Assembly: GCA_002316545.1 (NCBI GenBank)
Contig: DCDR01000001.1
Location: 123,068 to 187,067 of the forward strand
Direction: 5' to 3'
Source of the DNA: Candidatus Saccharibacteria bacterium UBA1050
GTDB taxonomy: Bacteria; Patescibacteriota; Saccharimonadia; Saccharimonadales; Saccharimonadaceae
Length of the DNA: 64,000 nucleotides
The position numbers and the translations under genes were made by a program. Positions within the stretch are counted from its first letter, which is position 1, and every line of letters begins with the position of its first letter. This document shows, piece after piece, positions 50,515 through 59,295 of this stretch. The notes under the pieces are model-generated. The model worked only from the letters and a program-made list of their open reading frames with translations. It had not been told where the DNA came from and did not search any database.

Positions 50515-53500
50515 CTATACGGCTTCGTATAAGTCTACGTCATCAGCGATGCCGTCGGCGAGGTCTGTGTTTAGATCTGCTTCAGGTACAACACCAGTTC
50601 CTACAGGAATCTTGCGACCAATGATAACGTTCTCTTTTAGACCGTGCAATCGGTCGGCGCGACCACTCGTTGCAGCGTTGATAAGCACACGGGTAGTGTC
50701 TTGGAATGACGCGGCAGATAGCCAGCTATCGCTCCAGATAGACACCTTGGTGATACCAAGAAGCAATTGGGTGTACTGCGCAAGCTCTTTGCCCTCTTCG
50801 GCCAAGGTGCGGTTGGCTTCAACCACAGCTGCCTTAGACACAATATCGCCAGTTACAAACGTAGAGTCGCCCGGGTCTTCAACCTGAACACGGCTAAACA
50901 TTTGACGCACGATAATCTCGAGGTGCTTATCGGCTACGTCCTGACCTTGGCCAGCGTAGATTCGAAGTACTTCGTTGATGATGTAGCGCTGAGTTGCCTC
51001 AGTACCCTTGAAGCGCATAAGGTCGTGCAAGTTGAGTGAACCGAAGGTTAGTCGGTCACCCGCCTCAACCTTGTCACCAGCCTTAACGACTAGCTGAGCG
51101 CTGCCAGGGATTTCATAACGAACCGGTGCACCTGCGTTGGCGGCAAGCACAACAGCTGTTTTCGTTACTTCTACGACACCGTCGAATGGTGCAACCAATG
51201 GTTTAGCTTCGTCATCAGCGCTTGCTAGTACGTCACCAGCTTTTACACTACTGCCAGCTTTCACCATAACGGTGCGGCCTTCAAGCGCCAGTTTCTCAAC
51301 ATGGCCGTCTTCAGGAGTCACTTGAACAATGTACTTATTACCGTCTTCCCAAACATCTACCACACCAGTTACTTCTGAAATGTGTGCCTGACCCTTTGGT
51401 GAACGAGCCTCGAAGAGCTCTTCAACACGAGGGAGACCTTGGGTGATGTCACCACCTGCCACACCAGATGCGTGGAAGGTTCGAAGCGTCAACTGTGTGC
51501 CAGGCTCACCCACAGACTGAGCGGCAATCACACCAACCGGTTGGTTGGCTGCGACTAGGCTACCAGTAGCCATATCGATACCATAGCTTTTCTGTGGAAT
51601 ACCTTGCAGATTCTTTGTGGAGAGAATACTCTGAATCTTCACTTCAGTAATAGACTCATCGTTTTCGATTGAATCCGCAACTTCGCGGGTAATCAATTGA
51701 TCTTTAGCAATGTGACCCTTAATTTCCTGTGCAGTGTAGCGGCCGTATAGACGATTTGCAAACGCAATCATTGTTTGGTCTGATTCACTGCGGTAGATAG
51801 TGAAGCCATCGTCATCATGCGCCTCATCACCAACTGTAAAGACATCTTGCGATACGTCCACCAAACGTCGGGTAAGGTACCCAGAGTCAGCGGTCTTTAG
51901 AGCGGTGTCGATAAGACCCTTACGCGCACCACGGGTTGCCACGAAGGCTTCAAGGCTAGAAAGTCCATCTTTGAATGAGCTTCGAATTGGCAGCTCAATT
52001 TCGCGGTTGGTTGCATCCACCTGAATACCAATCATGGCACTCGCAAGCTTCACGTTTGAGATGTCACCACGTGCACCAGAGTTCACCATCACAGAGATGC
52101 TGGTGTCCATGTTGGCAAGCTGTTCTTGCAAGAAGTTTGATACTTGGTCGTCGATGCCACGCCATGTACCTACGGTAAGGCTGTAGCGCTCGTTGTCGGT
52201 AATCAAACCTTGGTCGTACTGCTCTGAAATCAATGCAGTCTTTTTGTCACCTTCTGACACGAACTTGCCGATTTCATCGAAGGTAATGTAGTCATCCTTA
52301 CCAGTTGATACAGCGGCGACGGTAGCGAAGCGGAAGGCTAGACCCTTCATTCGGTCGGCGGTTCGAGCAGTTTCTTCGGCGCCGTAGCGATCGAAGATTC
52401 GAGCCAATACCTTCTTGAGCTGCTTCTTGGTTTGCACATTGTTGTCGTATGGGAAATCTTTTGGCAGAATTTCATTGAAGAACACGCGACCAAGGGTAGT
52501 CTCACGAATTTCACCCTTGGTGTGGATACGAATTGGGCTTTGCAGTTGCAAGTGGCCGCCGTCGTACGCCATTTCGGCTTCAAACACGCTACTGTAAGCT
52601 TTGGTTTCTTTCGTTTGTGCGGTTGGTTTCACATACGTGAGGTAGTAGTTTCCAAGCACCACGTCCTGTCCGATGTTAAGCACTGGAGAACCATCAGCTG
52701 GTTTTAGCAAGTTGTTGGTTGCGCTCATCAAATCGCGTGCTTCAGCTTGCGCTTCATCTGATAGCGGCAAGTGAACAGCCATCTGGTCACCATCGTAGTC
52801 GGCGTTGAAACCGTTTGCTACAAGTGGGTGAAGCTGAATCGCCTTACCTTCAACGAGCTTCGGCATAAATGCCTGAATACTGAGGCGGTGAAGACTTGGT
52901 GCACGGTTTAGAAGTACGTACTTGCCTTCGATTACTGCATCGAGTGCGTCCCATACTAGCGCGTCGCCAGCTTCGATAAGTCGAGTTGCTGAACGGATGT
53001 TGTGGGCGTGCTCGCCGCGGATAAGCCAGCTAATGACAAATGGCTTGAACAGTTCAAGAGCCATTTGCTTTGGCAGACCACACTGGTTGATCTTTAGCTT
53101 TGGACCCACCACAATCACTGAACGACCCGAGTAGTCAACACGCTTACCAAGCAAGTTTTGACGGAAACGTCCTTGCTTACCCTTTAGCATGTCTGAGATA
53201 GACTTCAGACGACGTCGGCCACCGGTTGCATTCACTGCGCGGCCACCACGGGCTGCTGAGTTATCTACCAATGCGTCGACGGCTTCTTGAAGCATACGCA
53301 TTTCGTTACGACGAATCACTTCAGGAGCATTTAGCTCAACCAGCTTCTTTAGACGGTTGTTTCGGTTGATAACACGACGGTAAAGGTCATTTAGGTCAGA
53401 TGTCGCGAATCGGCCACCAGTTAGTTGCACCATTGGGCGAAGATCTGGAGGAATCACTGGTAGAACAGTAAGTGTTAGGCTGCTTGGTTTGATACCAGCA

Positions 53501-54354
53501 GAGTGCATGCCCTCAAGCACCTTCAAGCGCTTCAACAGCTTCTTCTCGCGTTGGCCCTTGGCGCCTTCAACTTCTTCGGTAAGTTGAGCAATCAGAGTTG
53601 GAAGGTCGATTTCATCAAGCAACGCTTTCAATGCTGTACCGCCCATGCCAACTTCTACAAGTTCTTCGTATTCTTCTGGCAAGTTTCGGTAATCAGTTTC
53701 TGAAATGAGCGCGCCCTTTACGAGGCTATCAAGCTGAGCTTTTTTCGCTTCATAGCGTTCCTCAAGCTCGGTTTGTTCCTTCGTTTGCGCTTCAGCCAAT
53801 GCTTTTACGTCTGCGCCGTCGGCTTCAGCTTCTTTTTCGTAGCGCATTTTAATCGCAGCGCGACCGGCTTCAGTTTCAGCCTCAAGATCAGCAAGCATCT
53901 TTTCACGAGCCTCATCATTGCTCTTCAAGATAACGTAGGTGGCAAAGTACGCAATACGTTCGAGATTACGAACCGTCATGCCCAAAAGCAAGCTCATAGC
54001 GCTTGGCGTGCCGCGCATGAACCAAATGTGCGCTACAGGAGCAGCGAGGCTGATGTGGCCCATTCGTTCACGACGTACAATACTTTTCGTTACCAGCTCG
54101 CCATTTTTATCGACAGCTGCCTCTCGTGAGCGTACGCCCTTTAGCTTGCTATCGTGCGGGTTGATGTCTTTTACTGGACCGAAGATTCGTTCACAGAACA
54201 AGCCATCTCGCTCTGGTTTTTGTGTACGGTAGTTAATTGTTTCTGGCTTGGTAACTTCACCATGGCTCCACTTTAGGATGTCATCCGGACTCGCTACAGC
54301 GAGGCGGACTGCATCAAAGTCAGCAATACCAGTTGTAGGGACAACACGTGACAT
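50515..54354 (-). CDS. rpoC: RNA polymerase beta-prime subunit, zinc sites lost
   Basis: Catalytic subunit of RNA polymerase, 1279 residues. The active-site NADYDGDQMAVHLPLS (near residue 518) is intact, as are the bridge helix and the GEPGTQLTLRTFH block. The start at 54354 is 1 nt after the rpoB stop. Two zinc-binding domains are recognisable by position but cysteine-free: residues about 60-82 (DINPHDSK where CxC is usual, AAVDKNGE where CxxC is usual), and residues about 915-930 (NLQGIPQKSYG instead of the CxxC-CYG form). The upstream fourth Cys is replaced too (VGDEAHDD). The loss is consistent throughout, so it is not a sequencing error. Confidence 0.96.
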   Translation of the reverse strand: MSRVVPTTGIADFDAVRLAVASPDDILKWSHGEVTKPETINYRTQKPERDGLFCERIFGPVKDINPHDSKLKGVRSREAAVDKNGELVTKSIVRRERMGHISLAAPVAHIWFMRGTPSAMSLLLGMTVRNLERIAYFATYVILKSNDEAREKMLADLEAETEAGRAAIKMRYEKEAEADGADVKALAEAQTKEQTELEERYEAKKAQLDSLVKGALISETDYRNLPEEYEELVEVGMGGTALKALLDEIDLPTLIAQLTEEVEGAKGQREKKLLKRLKVLEGMHSAGIKPSSLTLTVLPVIPPDLRPMVQLTGGRFATSDLNDLYRRVINRNNRLKKLVELNAPEVIRRNEMRMLQEAVDALVDNSAARGGRAVNATGGRRRLKSISDMLKGKQGRFRQNLLGKRVDYSGRSVIVVGPKLKINQCGLPKQMALELFKPFVISWLIRGEHAHNIRSATRLIEAGDALVWDALDAVIEGKYVLLNRAPSLHRLSIQAFMPKLVEGKAIQLHPLVANGFNADYDGDQMAVHLPLSDEAQAEARDLMSATNNLLKPADGSPVLNIGQDVVLGNYYLTYVKPTAQTKETKAYSSVFEAEMAYDGGHLQLQSPIRIHTKGEIRETTLGRVFFNEILPKDFPYDNNVQTKKQLKKVLARIFDRYGAEETARTADRMKGLAFRFATVAAVSTGKDDYITFDEIGKFVSEGDKKTALISEQYDQGLITDNERYSLTVGTWRGIDDQVSNFLQEQLANMDTSISVMVNSGARGDISNVKLASAMIGIQVDATNREIELPIRSSFKDGLSSLEAFVATRGARKGLIDTALKTADSGYLTRRLVDVSQDVFTVGDEAHDDDGFTIYRSESDQTMIAFANRLYGRYTAQEIKGHIAKDQLITREVADSIENDESITEVKIQSILSTKNLQGIPQKSYGIDMATGSLVAANQPVGVIAAQSVGEPGTQLTLRTFHASGVAGGDITQGLPRVEELFEARSPKGQAHISEVTGVVDVWEDGNKYIVQVTPEDGHVEKLALEGRTVMVKAGSSVKAGDVLASADDEAKPLVAPFDGVVEVTKTAVVLAANAGAPVRYEIPGSAQLVVKAGDKVEAGDRLTFGSLNLHDLMRFKGTEATQRYIINEVLRIYAGQGQDVADKHLEIIVRQMFSRVQVEDPGDSTFVTGDIVSKAAVVEANRTLAEEGKELAQYTQLLLGITKVSIWSDSWLSAASFQDTTRVLINAATSGRADRLHGLKENVIIGRKIPVGTGVVPEADLNTDLADGIADDVDLYEAV

Positions 54355-54355
54355 A

Positions 54356-57300
54356 TTACGCCTCCTCCTTGTCTGCATCTGTGTCTGCAAATTCCTCTGC
54401 AGTTTCGATACTTAGTCCATCTTCTTCGAGATCAATCTCATCGGCTTCATCAAGCACAGTTTCTTCATCCTCGTCAGCGATTACCGGCACGGCGGGTACT
54501 GTTTTATCGGCTGGGCCAGCTTCGGCAATCACTTCTTCGGCGTCGACAACTTCAGACTCGTCAAGCAAGTCAACACGTAAGCCAAGACCTTGAAGCTCTT
54601 TCACCAACACGTTGAAGCTTTCTGGAAGCTTTGGACCAACGATTTCTTCATCCTTGATGATTGCTTCGTAGGCTTTTGCACGTCCGTAGACGTCGTCTGA
54701 CTTAATGGTAAGCATTTCCTGCAAAGTGGTAGCTGCGCCGTATGCTTCGAGTGCCCACACCTCCATTTCACCAAATCGCTGACCACCGTTTTGTGCCTTA
54801 CCACCAAGCGGCTGTTGGGTAACCATAGTGTATGGTCCGATTGATCGCGCGTGAATCTTGTCTGAAACCATGTGGTGAAGCTTAATAATGTGCATCACAC
54901 CAACTGTGGTTCGCTCTTCAAAGGCTTCGCCGGTGCGACCGTCAAATAGCTGGCTCTTGCCGTCTGGGGCATAGCCCGCTTTTTCAAGCTCGCTTGAAAT
55001 GACACTGTTTGGAACACCATTGAATGGTGGTGTCGCAACCTTGTAACCAAGCGCCTTTGCAGCCATACCAAGGTGAGTTTCAAAGAGCTGACCAATGTTC
55101 ATACGGCTCGGCACACCGAGTGGGTTCAATACTACGTCAATTGGCGTACCATCTTCCATGAATGGCATGTCTTCAACAGGCAGAATTCGAGCCACAACGC
55201 CCTTGTTACCGTGACGACCAGCAAGCTTGTCTCCGACGCTAATCTTGCGAAGTTGCGCAACGAAAATCTGAATTTGCATAAGTACACCGGCTTTTAGTTC
55301 GTGGCCGTTTTCTCGAGAGAAAATCTTTACGCCAACAACTTTACCACCGCCAGCGTTGTTCATGCGCTGTGAAGTATCGCGCACATCTTTGGCTTTTTCA
55401 CCAAAGATAGCACGCAGTAGACGCTCTTCAGAGCTAAGCTCTTGCTCACCCTTTGGAGTAATTTTACCTACTAGTACGTCTCCGGCCTTTACCTCAGAGC
55501 CTACTTGCACGATTCCGTCTTCGTCGAGGTGACGAAGGCTTTCTTCAGACACGTTTGGAATGTCTCGGGTGACGATTTCTGGACCAAGCTTGGTTTCACG
55601 AACTTCAACATTGTAATCTTTGATGTTGATACTAGTGAGGCTATCATCTTTTACCAGGCGGTCTGAAAGGACGATGGCGTCGTCCATGTTGTAACCACCC
55701 CAAGGCATAAAGGCAACAGTAAGGTCACGGCCGAGTGCCAACTCACCGTCGGCAATTGAGGCACCTTCGATTAGAATGTCACCTGTTTTAACCTTTTGGC
55801 CACGCATTACCCGTGCTTTTTGGTTAATTGAACGGTCGTCGTTGCTTTTCGCAAAGTGAATAAGCTCATACACCTTCACGCCGTCTTTGTACTTAACGTG
55901 AATTTCATCTGCATCGGCGCGAACCACTTCACCAGGGCCTTCAGCAACCACTAGTTGGCTGGTGTTTCGGGCAATTTCGCCTTCAATACCGGTACCTACG
56001 GTTGGAGACTGTGGCGTCAGTAGCGGTACGGCCTGCTTCTGCATGTTTGAACCAGTCAAGCTGCGGTCAACACGGTTTTTCTCGATAAATGGCACGAGGC
56101 TAGCTACTGAACCTAGAATCTGCTTGTTTGCAGCGTCGATGTAGGTTACTTCGCTGGCGTCAACCTGCTCTGGTAGTAATTCGTTACGCGCGCTTACGCG
56201 GTCTGAAACAAACTTGCCATTTTTGTCTAGCTCAGCACTACCGTCGGCGATAACTTCAGTGGCTTCCTGGCTAGCGTCTAAGTACACAACTTCGTCGGTT
56301 ACTTTACCATTCTTTACTTTTAAGTAAGGAGTTTCGATAAAGCCGTATTCGTTTACGCGTGCATAAGATGCAAGGTTAAGCACCAATCCAATGTTGGCAC
56401 CTTCCGGTGTTTCCACGCTACAGAGTCGTCCGTAGTGGGTTGGGTGAGCGTCACGCACATCAAAGCCGGCGCGTTCACGACTCAAACCACCAGGGCCCAT
56501 AGAGCTGAGGCGTCGTTTGTGCGAAAGCTCAGACAGAGGGTTAACTTCGTCCATAAGTTGGCTCAACTGGCTTGAAGCAAAGAATTCACGCACTGCAGCA
56601 ACTACAGGACGGGCGTTGATTAGCTGGCTTGGAGTGACACTTTCGAGGTCACTCATGCTCATGCGATCCATAGCGTTGCGTTGCATACGAAGCATACCTA
56701 CGCGGAACTGACGAGCAACAAGCTCACCAACTAGTTTTACTCGGCGGTTTGATAACGCGTCGATGTCATCCGGCAAATCTTGGCTGTTGTTGAGGCGAAT
56801 AATTTCGCTCACAATAGCAACAAGATCGCTCATTTGGAAGACGCGGTTTTCAGTAGTGTTCGCAACGTCAAGACCAAGGCGCTGGTTCAGTTTGTAACGA
56901 CCAACACGAGAGTAGTCGAATCGTTTGAAATCAAAGAACATACGCTCAATCATTTGGCGGGCGTTGTCTACAGTTGCGAGGTCGCCTGGGCGTAGGCGGC
57001 GATACACTTCAATTAAAGCTTCGTTAGAACCACGGGCTGGGTCTTTTTCGAGTGTTGCGTCGATGTATTTTACTTCACCGGTATCAATTTTCTCGAAGAG
57101 GGCCTTGATTTCACTGGTTTTGCTGTAGCCGAGTGCGCGTAGCAATGTCGTTACTGGAAGCTTACGGCGTCGGTCGATTTTTACATAAATCGTACCGTTA
57201 GCGGCAGTTTCAAATTCTAGCCATGCACCACGACCAGGAATAAGCTTTGCACCGTAGTAGTTTCGGCCAGATTGCGCGTCGGCGGTAAAGAACACACCAG

Positions 57301-57724
57301 CTGAACGAATAAGTTGGCTTACCACCACACGCTCAGTACCGTTGATAATAAACGTACCGCGGTCGGTCATCCAAGGGTAGTCGCCAAGGTAAATTTCTTG
57401 CTCTTTTACTTCACCGGTTACTTTGTTGGTAAGCTCCACGGTTGCGTGTAGAGGTGCATCGAAGGTAATGTTGTTTTCTTTAGCGAACTGCTCGCTATTT
57501 TTAGGGTCTTCGAAATGGTATTTGCCAAATCGCAGCGCAAGTTTAGCCCCCGTGTAGTCGTCGATTGGGTTAAGCTCGGCAAAAATTTCGCTCAAGCCTG
57601 TTTCGACGAATTCACGCCATGAATCTTTCTGGTGTGCCATCAAGTTTGGTAACGGCAGTGCTGTGTCGTCTTGAGTGAAGAACACTCGACCATTCTTGCT
57701 GGTAGCTGTGTTGTTTGTAGCCAC
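54356..57724 (-). CDS. rpoB: RNA polymerase beta subunit
   Basis: The beta subunit, 1122 residues. Recognisable parts include the rifampicin region (LSQLMDEVNPLSELSHKRRLSSMGPGGL), the lobe domains and the C-terminal GGQRFGEMEVWALEAYGAA. I prefer the GTG at 57724 over the TTG at 57730, since AGGA lies 6 nt before it. The C-terminus has an acidic Glu/Asp/Ala-rich tail of about 50 residues. A leader of about 180 nt with hairpins precedes it. rplJ/rplL are not upstream. Confidence 0.96.
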   Translation of the reverse strand: MATNNTATSKNGRVFFTQDDTALPLPNLMAHQKDSWREFVETGLSEIFAELNPIDDYTGAKLALRFGKYHFEDPKNSEQFAKENNITFDAPLHATVELTNKVTGEVKEQEIYLGDYPWMTDRGTFIINGTERVVVSQLIRSAGVFFTADAQSGRNYYGAKLIPGRGAWLEFETAANGTIYVKIDRRRKLPVTTLLRALGYSKTSEIKALFEKIDTGEVKYIDATLEKDPARGSNEALIEVYRRLRPGDLATVDNARQMIERMFFDFKRFDYSRVGRYKLNQRLGLDVANTTENRVFQMSDLVAIVSEIIRLNNSQDLPDDIDALSNRRVKLVGELVARQFRVGMLRMQRNAMDRMSMSDLESVTPSQLINARPVVAAVREFFASSQLSQLMDEVNPLSELSHKRRLSSMGPGGLSRERAGFDVRDAHPTHYGRLCSVETPEGANIGLVLNLASYARVNEYGFIETPYLKVKNGKVTDEVVYLDASQEATEVIADGSAELDKNGKFVSDRVSARNELLPEQVDASEVTYIDAANKQILGSVASLVPFIEKNRVDRSLTGSNMQKQAVPLLTPQSPTVGTGIEGEIARNTSQLVVAEGPGEVVRADADEIHVKYKDGVKVYELIHFAKSNDDRSINQKARVMRGQKVKTGDILIEGASIADGELALGRDLTVAFMPWGGYNMDDAIVLSDRLVKDDSLTSINIKDYNVEVRETKLGPEIVTRDIPNVSEESLRHLDEDGIVQVGSEVKAGDVLVGKITPKGEQELSSEERLLRAIFGEKAKDVRDTSQRMNNAGGGKVVGVKIFSRENGHELKAGVLMQIQIFVAQLRKISVGDKLAGRHGNKGVVARILPVEDMPFMEDGTPIDVVLNPLGVPSRMNIGQLFETHLGMAAKALGYKVATPPFNGVPNSVISSELEKAGYAPDGKSQLFDGRTGEAFEERTTVGVMHIIKLHHMVSDKIHARSIGPYTMVTQQPLGGKAQNGGQRFGEMEVWALEAYGAATTLQEMLTIKSDDVYGRAKAYEAIIKDEEIVGPKLPESFNVLVKELQGLGLRVDLLDESEVVDAEEVIAEAGPADKTVPAVPVIADEDEETVLDEADEIDLEEDGLSIETAEEFADTDADKEEA

Positions 57725-57730
57725 GTACAA

Positions 57731-57911
57731 TCCTCTCGTGTTAGTTGATGGTGTTTGGAAAAAGATAGCCCAAGCCCGTGAGTAGGGTTATCTTTTGTGT
57801 TCGTTTTCGGGCGCCCGAAGTATCTAGATCTGGTGGCTTTGCTTTAACACGCAAAAACGCCCGCCAATTAGCGTGCGTGTCATCAAACCGCCGTCTATGC
57901 AACCTTCATTA
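57731..57911 (-). promoter_or_regulatory. Structured 5' leader of rpoBC
   Basis: The transcript from the promoter at 57918-57946 has a leader of about 180 nt without an obvious ORF. It contains three possible stems: ACACGCA with TGCGTGT (57847-57880), the perfect palindrome TTCGGGCGCCCGAA (57806-57819), and an AAAAGATA-type hairpin with TATCTTTT followed by T (about 57758-57796), which looks like an attenuator. No known riboswitch is recognised. Confidence 0.55.
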
Positions 57912-57917
57912 CTCTTT

Positions 57918-57946
57918 AGTATGGGTGATTAACGAGCGTATGTCAA
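57918..57946 (-). promoter_or_regulatory. Promoter of rpoBC
   Basis: On the minus strand, TTGACA (57941-57946), 17-bp spacer, CATACT (57918-57923). The same TTGACA-N17-CATACT combination drives islet C at 58301-58329. Confidence 0.72.
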
Positions 57947-57965
57947 TATAAATTTCGAAATTCGG

Positions 57966-58003
57966 TTCGGTGGGGGCTCAGCATGCGCCGAACCCCCACC
58001 GAA
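57966..58003 (-). terminator. GC-rich terminator of islet C
   Basis: TTCGGTGGGGG (57966-57976) pairs with CCCCCACCGAA (57993-58003), extended inside by further pairs. A T-rich tract follows on the minus strand. The rpoBC promoter begins directly after it. Confidence 0.8.
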
Positions 58004-58012
58004 GTTCGACCG

Positions 58013-58249
58013 TCAGTCGGTCGAGACGCGCACCATCACGGTACGCGGCCGCTGGAACCTGCGGCTCGTGTCGCTGACCACCTGGGCCCTGACGGGCCAG
58101 GATGAGTCTGCGCAGATCTCCGAGTGGTCCCAGGGGTGGCGACGCTCCCTGGTGTTGAAGTTGAAGCGCCACCCGCCGAACCGCTCCCTCAGGAAGGTCC
58201 GGAACTTCTTCTTCGGTCGTGCGATGGTGCCCAAGCTCAGTGCAGTCAC
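58013..58249 (-). CDS. GC-rich small ORF (islet C), 78 aa, unknown
   Basis: A 78-residue basic, Arg/Trp/Phe-rich protein, with no membrane helix. The GTG start is preferred since GGGAG lies about 6 nt upstream; an ATG 13 nt further upstream opens another frame with poorer composition. 70 of 78 codons end in G or C by hand count. It has the motifs RPKKKFRTFL and RRHPWDHSEIC; the latter resembles a short metal or nucleic-acid binding segment, but no family is recognised. A GTAA-type hairpin lies in its leader (58269-58282). Confidence 0.6.
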   Translation of the reverse strand: MTALSLGTIARPKKKFRTFLRERFGGWRFNFNTRERRHPWDHSEICADSSWPVRAQVVSDTSRRFQRPRTVMVRVSTD

Positions 58250-58300
58250 TGCTCACTCCCATCGTTGGCGAGGTTACCCTCGTATGTGTCGTCCGATGAA

Positions 58301-58329
58301 AGTATGAATATATTTTCAGATAATGTCAA
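58301..58329 (-). promoter_or_regulatory. Promoter of islet C
   Basis: On the minus strand, TTGACA (58324-58329), 17-bp spacer, CATACT (58301-58306), in AT-rich sequence between two GC-rich blocks. Confidence 0.72.
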
Positions 58330-58340
58330 TAGTGGACGAT

Positions 58341-58443
58341 GTCCCCAGGCGCGTCGGTGTTGACGCGTCCGGGGACAACTGGTCGAGCACTCATATGCAA
58401 GTAGCTGCTGCCGACATCCCAGAGGGGTGCCAGCAGCAGCTAC
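58341..58443 (-). other. Two strong GC-rich hairpins after islet D
   Basis: Hairpin 1 (58341-58376) has 15-bp arms with one mismatch and one G-U around a GGTGTT loop. Hairpin 2 (58401-58443) has GTAGCTGCTG pairing with CAGCAGCTAC and an inner CACCCC/GGGATG-type stem. No T run follows hairpin 2, so it may protect or process RNA rather than terminate. Confidence 0.65.
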
Positions 58444-58456
58444 GAGTTCAGCGAGG

Positions 58457-58597
58457 CTAGCGGAACAGCCGCTTGGCCACGGCGATGGCGGAAGCGAGCC
58501 CGAGGCTCGCCATCACCGTCGTCATCATGAGACACAGCCCCGCACCCTGGCTGTCGCTGGTGCTGCGCTTGTTGGTCTGGCGCTCGTAGAACGGCAT
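58457..58597 (-). CDS. GC-rich micro-ORF (islet D), 46 aa membrane peptide
   Basis: A 46-residue peptide. AGGAGG lies 7 nt upstream of the ATG. The N-terminal half is polar and basic (MPFYERQTNKRSTSDS), followed by a hydrophobic, Met/Ala-rich segment (residues about 20-40) and a basic end (AKRLFR). 43 of 46 codons end in G or C by hand count. It may be membrane-inserted; a toxin-like peptide is possible but unproven. It lies just after clpP with its own promoter. Confidence 0.62.
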   Translation of the reverse strand: MPFYERQTNKRSTSDSQGAGLCLMMTTVMASLGLASAIAVAKRLFR

Positions 58598-58635
58598 TGC
58601 AGTACCTCCTGCGTCGTGGTCGCTTGAACTACTGT

Positions 58636-58664
58636 ATTATATACTAAAATTCGTATTTTTACAA
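58636..58664 (-). promoter_or_regulatory. Promoter of islet D
   Basis: On the minus strand, TTGTAA (58659-58664), 17-bp spacer, TATAAT (58636-58641). The -35 begins 1 nt after the clpP stop codon. Confidence 0.72.
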
Positions 58665-58665
58665 T

Positions 58666-59259
58666 TTAAGCTTGTGCAACGACCTTATCTACCAGTCCAT
58701 AGTCCACAGACTCATCAGCGCTCATCCAAAAATCTCTATCGACATCCTTTTCAATCTTCGCAAGCTTCTGGCCTGTGTTTTTCGCTAAGATCTCGTTTAG
58801 GCGTTTCTTTAGGTAGATACCTTCACGCAGAGTAATTTCCTGATCGCTAATTTTTCCTTGTGTTCCACTGGAAGGTTGGTGAATCATAGTGCGAGCATTT
58901 GGCAGTATAAATCGTTTGCCTTTTGCCCCACTAGAAAGCAAAAACGCTCCCATGCTGGCCTGCAAGCCTATTCCATAGGTTGCCACGTCAGGCTTAATGA
59001 ACTGCATAGTGTCATAAATCGCTAAACCGTCATACACGCTGCCGCCTGGACTGTTTATATATAGTTGTATGTCTTTTTTCGGGTCTTCGTAGGCTAGATG
59101 AAGTAGCTGTGCCACGACTAAATTTGCCGTATGCTCATTTACCTCTTCGCCAAGAAAGATAATTCGTTCTTTTAATAGCCTTGAGTAGATGTCGAACGCG
59201 CGCTCACCATCACGTGAACTTTCAATAACCGTTGGTACCAAGTAACTCTGTGGTTTCAT
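58666..59259 (-). CDS. clpP: ATP-dependent Clp protease proteolytic subunit
   Basis: Self-compartmentalising serine protease ClpP, 197 residues. The catalytic triad is Ser in ASMGAF, His in MIHQPSSG and Asp in VDRDFWMSADES. The start at 59259 is chosen because of the promoter geometry: TATACT (59266-59271) lies 6 nt before the ATG and no SD is present, so the message is probably leaderless. The CIRCE element covers the promoter, so HrcA-type heat-shock control is expected. The usual Clp ATPase partners are not in this window. Confidence 0.96.
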   Translation of the reverse strand: MKPQSYLVPTVIESSRDGERAFDIYSRLLKERIIFLGEEVNEHTANLVVAQLLHLAYEDPKKDIQLYINSPGGSVYDGLAIYDTMQFIKPDVATYGIGLQASMGAFLLSSGAKGKRFILPNARTMIHQPSSGTQGKISDQEITLREGIYLKKRLNEILAKNTGQKLAKIEKDVDRDFWMSADESVDYGLVDKVVAQA

Positions 59260-59265
59260 ATACTC

Positions 59266-59295
59266 AGTATACACAAAAATTAGCACTCGTGTAAA
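59266..59295 (-). promoter_or_regulatory. Promoter of clpP
   Basis: On the minus strand, TTTACA (59290-59295), 18-bp spacer, TATACT (59266-59271), with TG before the -10. The -35 lies within the CIRCE loop. Confidence 0.72.

Noticed and set aside
57978..58262. A 94-codon minus-strand frame starting 13 nt upstream of the islet C GTG.
   Set aside because: The GTG frame has better SD spacing and a much higher share of G/C-ending codons; the longer frame is Gly/Leu/Gln-rich shadow sequence.
57966..58664. Assembly contamination by a high-GC genome as the source of the islets.
   Set aside because: Each islet is joined to resident promoters and terminators with clean gene borders on both sides, at four separate sites. 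It remains testable by coverage, so it is only provisionally rejected.
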